Assembly (NCBI GenBank): GCA_045642025.1
Contig: JAZUIB010000005.1
Span: 1 to 11,294 of the forward strand
Origin: Equadaptatus sp045642025
Lineage (GTDB): Bacteria > Synergistota > Synergistia > Synergistales > Synergistaceae
DNA: 11,294 bases
Reading direction: 5' to 3'
Made by a program: the position numbers and the translations under genes. Below the pieces are notes generated by a model, which worked only from the letters and a program-made list of their open reading frames with translations, was not told the DNA's origin and ran no database searches. This document shows, in pieces, positions 1-5,501 of the stretch (the first letter of the stretch is position 1; each line of letters opens with the position of its first letter).

Positions 1-143
1 CATATCTGCCACGCCGCGCCTGTTACGTCAAGATTATGCCAGTCTTTTGCCGCTATATGCGCAAGCATTACACCAAAAGCGGCAAGCACTCGCAGCGGGT
101 CTATCCATTCAAAACGTTTCTGTATCTCCTGCAACTCGGTCAC
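1..143 (-). CDS. acyltransferase-3 family membrane protein, N-terminal fragment
   Basis: Partial gene running off the left edge; 47 codons are visible from a GTG start at 143-141. The frame is closed upstream by TGA at 170-168. AAGGA lies 5 nt before GTG; a TTG three codons later is a weaker alternative start. The visible protein starts with a short charged stretch, then FEWIDPLRVLAAFGVMLAHI and, further on, AAWQI. The WID-x-LR-x-LA-x(4)-V-x(2)-H pattern with the first membrane helix is the N-terminal signature of the acyltransferase-3 / WecH-OafA family: integral membrane enzymes that move acyl (usually acetyl) groups onto surface sugars or other envelope targets. The conserved His is residue 29. 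The substrate cannot be told from this fragment. The gene is divergent from the downstream plus-strand genes. The open frame, RBS, promoter and family motif agree, although only about an eighth of a usual ~350-aa protein is present. Confidence 0.78.
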   Translation of the reverse strand, partial: MTELQEIQKRFEWIDPLRVLAAFGVMLAHIAAKDWHNLDVTGAAWQI

Positions 144-197
144 CTGAATCCTTGAAAGTTCTGCGATTCATAAAAGGCTGCTTTTTCGCCCTGCACT

Positions 198-225
198 ATT
201 ATATACAATTTCGCGCGATAAACAA
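198..225 (-). promoter_or_regulatory. promoter for the minus-strand acyltransferase gene
   Basis: Read on the minus strand, a perfect TATAAT (-10, 203-198) is preceded at 16 bp by TTGTTT (-35, 225-220). It lies 54 bp upstream of the GTG start at 143, pointing into the acyltransferase gene. Assigned by pattern only. Confidence 0.55.
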
Positions 226-229
226 TAAA

Positions 230-252
230 CGGCTTGGAAAAATCACAAGCCG
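230..252. terminator. short stem similar to the terminator at 2071-2108
   Basis: CGGCTTG (230-236) and CAAGCCG (246-252) form a 7-bp stem with a 9-nt loop and A/T-rich flanks on both sides. The same arm sequence forms the core of the strong terminator after the first DUF6273 gene. No gene ends here in either direction, so this may be a relic terminator or a spacer between the divergent promoters. Its termination strength is doubtful because the T tracts are interrupted. Confidence 0.3.
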
Positions 253-302
253 CTTTAATTCGCCAAAATTGCCTTAAAAAGCGGTGTAAATTCTCTTGGA
301 AA

Positions 303-311
303 TGGTATAAT
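303..311 (+). promoter_or_regulatory. extended -10 promoter, probably for the first DUF6273 gene
   Basis: TGG followed by TATAAT (306-311) is an extended -10 element. The downstream bases AACGGCAGG resemble the start region of the other promoters in the window. No convincing -35 is seen. The next gene begins at 686, giving an unusually long leader of about 370 nt; the other promoters here sit 42-73 nt from their start codons. The repeats at 330-646 probably explain the difference. Confidence 0.5.
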
Positions 312-329
312 AACGGCAGGAAGGAAAAA

Positions 330-399
330 AGCTATAAGCGGCGAGCGAAAAGCTATAAGCTATATGCTATAAGCAAAAACCAAAGGCTAAAAGCGAAAA
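330..399. repeat. degenerate heptanucleotide tandem array (AGCTATA type)
   Basis: Ten consecutive 7-base units can be read: AGCTATA, AGCGGCG, AGCGAAA, AGCTATA, AGCTATA, TGCTATA, AGCAAAA, ACCAAAG, GCTAAAA, GCGAAAA. Units 1 and 4-6 are identical or one base apart; the last units keep the period but are much degraded. The period is 7, so this is not coding-driven. Short open frames across it are A-rich and Lys-rich artefacts. It resembles the short tandemly repeated heptamers described in other bacteria, cyanobacteria in particular. Confidence 0.6.
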
Positions 400-420
400 C
401 CTCGAAGAAACAATAAAAAG

Positions 421-559
421 ACCGTCATTCCGCGCGAAGCAACGCGGAGGCGCGGAATCCAGTGTCGTTACGGGCTTTGCCCGTTAGAAACAAGCCCCTG
501 CGGGGTAAAGTCGCTGGATCCTGCGCTAAATCCTGACGGATTTCCGCAGGAAGACGATG
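421..559. repeat. ~140-bp fold-back (MITE-like) intergenic repeat
   Basis: The block is a long imperfect inverted repeat. The left arm begins CCGTCATTCCGCGCG and later has GGAATCCAGTGTCG. The right arm, read in reverse complement, begins TCGTCTTCCTGCGG and later has GGATCCAGCGAC. The centre holds ACGGGC-TTT-GCCCGT (470-484) and CCCC-TGC-GGGG (496-506). The left arm also folds on itself (ATTCCGCG with CGCGGAAT). The CGTCATTCC...GGAATCCAG theme is typical of dispersed palindromic intergenic repeats found in many bacterial genomes. It encodes nothing, and no transposase is nearby. Whether it is mobile cannot be told from one copy. Confidence 0.6.
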
Positions 560-572
560 ATTTTAGCGGTTC

Positions 573-646
573 TAAGGTTTTGCGAAGTGCGAGGTGCAAA
601 GTGCAAAGTGCTAAGTGCAAGGTACTAAGTGCGCCCTTAAGGTTTT
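573..646. repeat. 9-bp direct repeat bracketing the heptamer array
   Basis: TAAGGTTTT occurs at 573-581 and again at 638-646, on either side of the seven-unit array. This resembles a target-site duplication or slippage scar, but a 9-bp A/T-rich match over this distance could also be chance. Confidence 0.4.
584..632. repeat. heptanucleotide tandem array (AAGTGC type, seven units)
   Basis: Seven consecutive 7-base units, directly abutting: GAAGTGC, GAGGTGC, AAAGTGC, AAAGTGC, TAAGTGC, AAGGTAC, TAAGTGC. Five end in AAGTGC exactly and the other two differ from this by one or two bases. The period matches the AGCTATA-type array at 330-399 but the unit sequence is different. It lies about 50 bp upstream of the first DUF6273 gene, inside its presumed leader. 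Confidence 0.75.
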
Positions 647-685
647 AGAGTAATTGATTTTTATAAAATTTCGGAGGTATATGTC

Positions 686-2059
686 ATGCAGGGCAAATTC
701 AAAAAACTTTTCGCAATTCTAATTCTGACCGGTGCTGTTCTTGCCTTCTGCTCGCCGGGGTTTGCCGGAGACAGGGCGTTTTGGGACGAAGCTTCGCAGA
801 CGTACAAAATCGGCAGTACGGCAGATTTTTTGGGAATAAACTGGACGCTGTGGAAAACAGACGGTGAATACGCCTATGTCATAGCGACGGAGCCGATAAA
901 AAAGAGCAGATATGATTCACAATTTTTAGTGCATAATTTTGATTATAAAGCGAACAGCTATTACTCCTCGGAAATCAGAAAATTGGTTCGCACAAGCTCA
1001 AGCAGTTTGGAATGGAATATGATAGACTACGACCCCAAGTGGTCATGGACGGGATATGTCGGAACAGGCAGAAGTTCACAAATGACATGGAATCAGATCA
1101 ACGGCGGAGAGGACAGACGGGCAGTCAGTAATGAATATATAGCAAAACACTATATGTGGGATGTAGGAATAACATCGGATAAACTGTTTCTGCTTTCAAC
1201 AGACGAAGCAAAAGAACTGCCCCAAAATGTTCGCACCATAGGGGTCAGATGGTGGCTGCGTTCGCCTCGTCCCAACCCCAATCTTAAAACCGAAGCGATG
1301 TATGTCGATGTTGACGGTGACATGGAGGAATTCACATATGTCAGCGATGAATGTTGCGTGCGTCCTGCTTTGCAAATCAGCCTTAAATCGCCGCTGTTCA
1401 CAGGGGAAGACGCACCGGGTTACGACAGGGGAGTGAAACCCGCCGGACAGGACGGCGCAGAAGAACAGGGAAAACAGGAAGAACAAAAGGCTGTTTGGAA
1501 AGTTGGCGGGGAGTGGAATTATACTATCACATTACCTGAATTTACTGATACGTTTGACGGGGTTCCTGTTAAGATCAGCGTGGAACAGACAGGAATCATC
1601 ACCATAACAGCGGCTGGCAGCGAGAAAGAAGCCGGCAAAGAACGTATCGCGGGCGGAGCGGTGGAGTCTGTCAGATCAAGCCTCAAGTATGAACTTCCTG
1701 ACGGCACGGTAGAGACCTTTTCAAGTTATTTTGAAGGTCCCATGGATTTAGGAGAAAAATTTAAGAAAGACCCTTATAACCCCGGAGAGGAAGTGTCTTT
1801 TACGGCTCCGCTGTACTATGATACTCATGAGGGTGAACAACAAATTGTGGGTTTTGTGAGCGCACGTTACTCTCAGACAGAAGAAAATAAGTTTGAAGGC
1901 ACAGTAACGATGAGTAAAACGCCCGGAGGAACACCAATCGCCAGCGGCATATTTGAAGCCGCAAAACGTTCAAAGGACAGCAGCTCAGGCTGCAACGCAG
2001 GATTCGGCGCATTGGCATTGCTTGGCGTACTCGGACTATTTTACAGAAAGAAAAAATAA
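686..2059 (+). CDS. secreted DUF6273-like protein with Synergist-CTERM sorting tail
   Basis: 457-residue exported protein of unknown function. Residues 1-27 are a signal peptide (basic MQGKFKK, hydrophobic core, likely cut after GFA). Residues ~40-235 resemble DUF6273: INWTLWKTDG, KLFLLSTDEA (166-175), WWLRSP (189-194) and VRPALQI (225-231), a pattern common in surface proteins of gut anaerobes. A Gln/Glu-rich linker (~250-268) leads to a beta-rich C-terminal region (~270-425) that I do not recognise. The tail has SSS, GCNAGFG (435-441), a hydrophobic segment and FYRKKK, matching the Synergist-CTERM signal, thought to be processed at the envelope; anchoring through the Cys is inferred. GGAGG lies 8 nt before the ATG; an ATG at 681 is out of frame. 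The protein is a paralogue of the next one. The gene is probably transcribed alone, from the promoter near 306, and ends at its own terminator. Confidence 0.85.
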   Translation: MQGKFKKLFAILILTGAVLAFCSPGFAGDRAFWDEASQTYKIGSTADFLGINWTLWKTDGEYAYVIATEPIKKSRYDSQFLVHNFDYKANSYYSSEIRKLVRTSSSSLEWNMIDYDPKWSWTGYVGTGRSSQMTWNQINGGEDRRAVSNEYIAKHYMWDVGITSDKLFLLSTDEAKELPQNVRTIGVRWWLRSPRPNPNLKTEAMYVDVDGDMEEFTYVSDECCVRPALQISLKSPLFTGEDAPGYDRGVKPAGQDGAEEQGKQEEQKAVWKVGGEWNYTITLPEFTDTFDGVPVKISVEQTGIITITAAGSEKEAGKERIAGGAVESVRSSLKYELPDGTVETFSSYFEGPMDLGEKFKKDPYNPGEEVSFTAPLYYDTHEGEQQIVGFVSARYSQTEENKFEGTVTMSKTPGGTPIASGIFEAAKRSKDSSSGCNAGFGALALLGVLGLFYRKKK

Positions 2060-2070
2060 GCGGTAAGTAC

Positions 2071-2108
2071 AAAAAACGGCTTGGGAGAAAATCCCAAGCC
2101 GTTTTTTT
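2071..2108 (+). terminator. intrinsic terminator after the first DUF6273 gene
   Basis: An 11-bp perfect stem (ACGGCTTGGGA at 2076-2086, TCCCAAGCCGT at 2092-2102) with a GAAAA loop, flanked by six A on the left and seven T on the right. This is a strong intrinsic terminator 12 bp after the stop codon. The flanking A and T runs could let it act in both directions. Confidence 0.92.
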
Positions 2109-2119
2109 GTGTCCGAACC

Positions 2120-2143
2120 TGGGCGAAAAAATGGGCGAAAAAA
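2120..2143. repeat. perfect 12-bp tandem duplication
   Basis: TGGGCGAAAAAA is present twice with no gap (2120-2131 and 2132-2143), between the terminator and the promoter of the second DUF6273 gene. It looks like a slippage duplication. An open frame crosses it in phase with the downstream gene but has no ribosome binding site. Confidence 0.8.
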
Positions 2144-2188
2144 TCAATAGAAACGTTTAGAGAAAAGCTGTGCAAATCCTTTCAAAAG

Positions 2189-2197
2189 TGCTATAAT
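2189..2197 (+). promoter_or_regulatory. extended -10 promoter of the second DUF6273 gene
   Basis: TGC-TATAAT followed by AACATTGTGCAG. The TGCAG after the -10 recurs at the other promoters here. The start codon is 42 nt from the start of the -10. No clear -35 is seen (TGTGCA at 2169-2174 has the right spacing but a poor match). Confidence 0.6.
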
Positions 2198-2220
2198 AAC
2201 ATTGTGCAGCCAAAATTATG

Positions 2221-2227
2221 GGAGGTG
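2221..2227 (+). promoter_or_regulatory. ribosome binding site deciding the start of the second DUF6273 gene
   Basis: GGAGGTG lies 6 nt before the ATG at 2234. The frame stays open upstream to an ATG at 2081, but that one sits inside the preceding terminator hairpin, lies upstream of the promoter and has no RBS. The start at 2234 also gives a clean signal peptide. Confidence 0.88.
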
Positions 2228-2233
2228 CATATC

Positions 2234-4021
2234 ATGCACGGCAAACTCAAAAGTTTCAAAAAACTTTACGCGGTTTTAATGCTTGTAACGTTCGTATTCG
2301 CTTCGGTATCGCCGGCGTTCGCGGTCGGGATATTTGAGGGGAAAATATTTTCCGAGGTCGGCGACAAAACAGATTTCGCCGGCTACAACTGGATGCTGTT
2401 CAAAAAAGACGACAAAAGCGGCTACATAATCACGACGGAGGGGATAGGCAGCTCAGTATTCAGAAACGGCATATCCGATGCCAACCTTTACTACTCGTCT
2501 GTTCTCCGCGGGAAGGTGAACGACTACGAAAAGGAAATGAAAAGCTACACGGGACCGCAGCTTACGTGGGCAGAAGTTAACGGCACAGCAGACGGGAAAA
2601 ACTACATAGAAAAGCACGATATGTCAGACTGTGCAAATATGAGACCTAGGCAGTACGACGATTTGCTTTACCTCCTTTCAGTTGTTGAGGCAGAGGTGCT
2701 GCCTGCGGATATCCTCAGACTTGGCCGCGACAAGGACTGGTGGCTTCGTTCAAAAGGCAGTATGGGACCCCTTCGCGTCGCTACCATTCATCATGACGTC
2801 TGGGGCAACCCCTACGTAGATTACCCCGGTTGTGAGATATCTGACACGCTTTTGGTTCGTCCGGCTTTGCAAATAAATCTGCAATCCCCGATTTTTGGGC
2901 AGACCGCGTTCAAAACAGCTCCGACCGGCGGAAAGGCGGACGTTAAAGTCGGCGACGGCTTTACGCTGAAGGATTATGACGGTTCAGGCGGCTGGAAACT
3001 GACGGAAACGGACCGCAGCATTCCCGTTCCGAACGCAACTCTGACCGCGCTTGCGCACTGGACTATAGCAATAGGCAACATTGTTACCGTGAAATACAGC
3101 GGCGTGAAAACGGGCGAAAATATGTATCTCTCGGCTCTGCTTTACGATAATAATGGCAACCTGATAAACTACGCAAAGGTTGCGGACACATCAACAAACG
3201 GAAGCGGAGAAGCCCAACTGTCGTTCAAAAATTTGTCGCTGCCAAGCTGGAACTGCAAAGTGGCGTTCGTTTCCGAACAGGTCAGCGGCGATGATAAGCC
3301 CGACAGGTTCTCCGCGCCGACCGCAATGTACAACGTAATCCTTACGTCAAACGATGGTCTGGAAGGCAAAGCGCTGCTGCTTCCCGACAGCGAGCTGCCG
3401 GAACAGCTGAAAATCAAAGATGAAATCAAGCAGACTCCGCCGATCTTCATAACCACCGAACAGATAACGGGAGTGTCGGGACTGACGGAAGCAGTTTCCA
3501 AAACAAGGCTTGCAATGACTGTTGAACAGTCCGGCGGCACGAAAGACAAACAGACGGCGAAGTTCAAAATTATGCTCGGCAAAAAAATAGAGAACTACGA
3601 CAAAACAAAACCGCTTGCCGTGCTTATTGCGGACAAAGCGGAAGACGACAAGAGCGGTACAACGGAAATACACGTTGCAGAACTTAACGAAGGAGCGATT
3701 ATTAATTCGGAGTCCGCGCCTGTTGCAGACAACAAGATTGTTTGCAACGGGAAAGCCGCCGGCGAAGCCAGAGCGGCGGTGGCAGACGGCAGCGGGGCAA
3801 AAATCGGATTAGCAGACGGCGTAACGCCCGAACTGCCCCAGTACACGGCGTTCAAAGCGGAGTACGAGGAAGACGGAGATTACGGCGTTATTTCGTTCTC
3901 CGTGCCTGAATACGGCAAATATTTCGACAGAGAAGAATCCTCGTCAGACGGCTGCAACGCGGGATTCGGCGCGTTCGCATTGCTCGGCGTTCTTGGACTG
4001 TTTTACAGAAAGAAAAAATAA
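2234..4021 (+). CDS. secreted DUF6273-like protein with Synergist-CTERM sorting tail, longer paralogue
   Basis: 595-residue exported protein of unknown function. Residues 1-30 are a signal peptide (MHGKLKSFKK, hydrophobic core, SPAFA cleavage site). The DUF6273-like region (~40-220) has YNWMLFKKDD, LLYLLSVVEAEVLP, WWLRSKG (169-175; the sister protein has WWLRSP) and VRPALQINLQSPIF. Residues ~230-565 are a longer, different extension with no motif I can name. Its predicted beta strands, NGSGEAQLSF and Ser/Thr/Gly-rich turns suggest repeated beta domains. The end is SSSDGCNAGFG (569-579), a hydrophobic segment and FYRKKK, the Synergist-CTERM tail. The N-terminal domain and the tail are shared with the upstream gene while the middle differs, so the pair probably arose by tandem duplication with divergence or replacement of the central region. 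It has its own promoter and terminator. Confidence 0.85.
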   Translation: MHGKLKSFKKLYAVLMLVTFVFASVSPAFAVGIFEGKIFSEVGDKTDFAGYNWMLFKKDDKSGYIITTEGIGSSVFRNGISDANLYYSSVLRGKVNDYEKEMKSYTGPQLTWAEVNGTADGKNYIEKHDMSDCANMRPRQYDDLLYLLSVVEAEVLPADILRLGRDKDWWLRSKGSMGPLRVATIHHDVWGNPYVDYPGCEISDTLLVRPALQINLQSPIFGQTAFKTAPTGGKADVKVGDGFTLKDYDGSGGWKLTETDRSIPVPNATLTALAHWTIAIGNIVTVKYSGVKTGENMYLSALLYDNNGNLINYAKVADTSTNGSGEAQLSFKNLSLPSWNCKVAFVSEQVSGDDKPDRFSAPTAMYNVILTSNDGLEGKALLLPDSELPEQLKIKDEIKQTPPIFITTEQITGVSGLTEAVSKTRLAMTVEQSGGTKDKQTAKFKIMLGKKIENYDKTKPLAVLIADKAEDDKSGTTEIHVAELNEGAIINSESAPVADNKIVCNGKAAGEARAAVADGSGAKIGLADGVTPELPQYTAFKAEYEEDGDYGVISFSVPEYGKYFDREESSSDGCNAGFGAFALLGVLGLFYRKKK

Positions 4022-4051
4022 GCGGTAAATTTTATATACACCGATATACAA

Positions 4052-4082
4052 AAGCGGGGGACTGATTTCAGTCCCCCCGCTT
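4052..4082 (+). terminator. hairpin terminator after the second DUF6273 gene
   Basis: AAGCGGGGGACTG (4052-4064) pairs with CAGTCCCCCCGCTT (4069-4082), with one bulged C and a four-base ATTT loop. The stem is long and GC-rich, but the following CTGTGTTT is a poor U tract, so termination may be less complete than at 2071-2108. The rest of the gap to the next gene (about 4083-4190) shows nothing else I recognise. Confidence 0.7.
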
Positions 4083-4196
4083 CTGTGTTTAATATCTTGC
4101 ATCGGAAAATTCTGTGTCGGGAAGGAAAACCGCATTGCCGTTTTGCGCTGCTTTGTTTTTGAGTAGTTTTACAGAGGTTTGGGCGTGTTTTTGTTA

Positions 4197-4205
4197 TGAT
4201 ATAAT
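4197..4205 (+). promoter_or_regulatory. extended -10 promoter of the Ntn-hydrolase gene
   Basis: TGA-TATAAT followed by AAGCACGCAC. The ATG lies 44 nt from the start of TATAAT, exactly as in the following amidohydrolase gene. No good -35 is seen at 16-17 bp (GTTTGG or TTTGGG). Confidence 0.6.
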
Positions 4206-4243
4206 AAGCACGCACTAGATCGATTTTATTAGGAGGCAGCGTA

Positions 4244-5407
4244 ATGAAGAAAAAATTTGTATGGCTTTTGGCGGCAGTTATTGTAGGAGCGGCAGTCTTT
4301 TGTTTTTCACTTAACAAATCTTACAAGTCAGACTGCTCTGCCATGCCGGCGGAAGCACTTAAGCTTGAAAAGGTATCTGAGTATCTGTACAAGATTCGCT
4401 ATAATGACATTGATTACAGCGTAATCAATAATTGGCCTGAATTGATGGAGAAGGCTTATAAGAGGATATCTTCTGTCGGAAGCGATAAGGCGTTTGCCTG
4501 CACGGCTGTCGTGAACGGAAGCATCTATGGGCGCAATTTGGACTTTTTCATCGGTCAGTATCCTGAATTTATTGTTTGGGTTGACGGGAAAGAGGGGCGT
4601 TACGCAAGTATGGCGGTGGGCTCTCTGCTGAATGTTGACCGAAAGGAAGCTGAGAGCGGAAAGTTGTCTGAGGACACTATAAGGCTGCTCCCGTTTATGA
4701 TTTTTGACGGTGTGAACGAAAAGGGCGTGGCATGCAATATGAACTACGTTCCGAGAGATGTTAAACATGACAGCACGAACCCGAAAGCAGAGGAATTGCC
4801 CTATTTCTTGGTAATCCGCTATGTTCTTGACAACGCGGCAAGCGCGGCGGAGGGTGTTGAACTGCTGAAGGGCAGAAACCTTGTCGATAAACCAGCTCTC
4901 TCCGCACTTCACTGGATAATTGCCGACCCGAAGGAGTCGTATCTGGTTGAAATCGTGGATAATGAGCTGCGTGTTGTCAAAAATCCGAAGGCTATGACGA
5001 ATTATTATAAGTCAATCGATGGCTATACCCCAAATGCCTGCGGTATTGAACGCATGGATATTGTTAACCAAAATTATGACAAGGCAAATACTGTCGAGGG
5101 CATGCGCAGCCTGCTGCAGAGTGTGCACTACACGCAGTCGTACAAGAGCAGCACAAAGCCTTTCTGGTATTCTGAGCATTATGCCTACGATGCCCTCAAG
5201 GGTGAGGATTACACCATAAATACGCCGAAGGAAAAACTTCAGGCGCGCGTTGACAAAATTGTCGAGGATTTTTCGCGCTGCACGCGTGACAACCCCGACG
5301 GTTTTTGGGAAACGGTGCACAGCTCCGTGTATGACTTGAGCAAGCAGACGCTGCGCATCTCCATGCACGAAGATTACAGCAAATACTGGGATTTCAAGCT
5401 GAAATAG
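4244..5407 (+). CDS. exported Ntn-hydrolase, choloylglycine hydrolase / NAAA-like (linear amide C-N hydrolase)
   Basis: 387 residues. Residues 1-~23 are a signal peptide or membrane anchor with no lipobox (Phe before Cys20). Residues ~40-85 look like a propeptide. Cys86 in FACTAV is the likely nucleophile. Expected partners of the choloylglycine hydrolase fold follow: YGRNLDF (Arg97, Asp100), DGVNEKGVACNMNY (Asn167), LHWIIADP, MTNYY (Asn253) and GIERM (Arg270), with residue matching made by eye. In this family an N-terminal Cys, often exposed by self-cleavage, cuts linear amide bonds of bile salts, penicillin V, N-acylethanolamines or ceramide. Here the Cys lies far inside the chain, so removal of an ~85-residue leader is expected, as in acid ceramidase and NAAA. 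The substrate is unknown. RBS AGGAGG is at 4231-4236. Its location outside the inner membrane and the amidohydrolases next to it suggest N-acyl compound breakdown. A remnant of a second copy lies at 7314-7361. Confidence 0.82.
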   Translation: MKKKFVWLLAAVIVGAAVFCFSLNKSYKSDCSAMPAEALKLEKVSEYLYKIRYNDIDYSVINNWPELMEKAYKRISSVGSDKAFACTAVVNGSIYGRNLDFFIGQYPEFIVWVDGKEGRYASMAVGSLLNVDRKEAESGKLSEDTIRLLPFMIFDGVNEKGVACNMNYVPRDVKHDSTNPKAEELPYFLVIRYVLDNAASAAEGVELLKGRNLVDKPALSALHWIIADPKESYLVEIVDNELRVVKNPKAMTNYYKSIDGYTPNACGIERMDIVNQNYDKANTVEGMRSLLQSVHYTQSYKSSTKPFWYSEHYAYDALKGEDYTINTPKEKLQARVDKIVEDFSRCTRDNPDGFWETVHSSVYDLSKQTLRISMHEDYSKYWDFKLK

Positions 5408-5428
5408 AGCAGAAATTACGTTTTTTGC

Positions 5429-5450
5429 GGGGACGGTTTATTCCGTCCCC
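5429..5450. promoter_or_regulatory. inverted repeat over the -35 region before the lipoprotein amidohydrolase
   Basis: GGGGACGG (5429-5436) and CCGTCCCC (5443-5450) form a perfect 8-bp stem with a TTTATT loop. No T run follows on either strand, so it is a poor intrinsic terminator. It ends 7 bp before TATAAT and covers the -35 position. An inverted repeat with the same GGGACGGT core and the same distance to the -10 precedes the next amidohydrolase gene. It could be an operator or a hairpin that ends Ntn-hydrolase transcription. Confidence 0.55.
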
Positions 5451-5454
5451 GTTA

Positions 5455-5463
5455 TGGTATAAT
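5455..5463 (+). promoter_or_regulatory. extended -10 promoter of the lipoprotein amidohydrolase
   Basis: TGG-TATAAT followed by AGCGTGCGG; the ATG is 44 nt from the start of TATAAT. The leader (TTTTATAAGGAGACAG) closely resembles that of the Ntn-hydrolase gene. Confidence 0.6.
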
Positions 5464-5501
5464 AGCGTGCGGAAAATTGAATTTTATAAGGAGACAGAAG
5501 T

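Noticed and set aside
47..277. Plus-strand open frame of 76 codons
   Set aside because: It overlaps the minus-strand acyltransferase start, which has a family motif, RBS and promoter. Its own translation has no recognisable character.
234..416. Plus-strand open frame rich in Lys/Arg/Tyr
   Set aside because: It is produced by the A-rich heptamer array; it has no RBS and the period-7 repeat is not codon-driven.
330..632. CRISPR array
   Set aside because: The units are 7 bp with no spacers between them, and no cas genes are present.
662..667. TATAAA as a -10 for the first DUF6273 gene
   Set aside because: Initiation from it would begin within or next to the RBS, leaving almost no leader, and no -35 fits. 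The match to other leaders explains the A/T-rich bases better.
2081..2233. Longer start for the second DUF6273 protein
   Set aside because: The upstream ATG lies inside the terminator hairpin and before the promoter. The start at 2234 has a strong RBS and begins a normal signal peptide.
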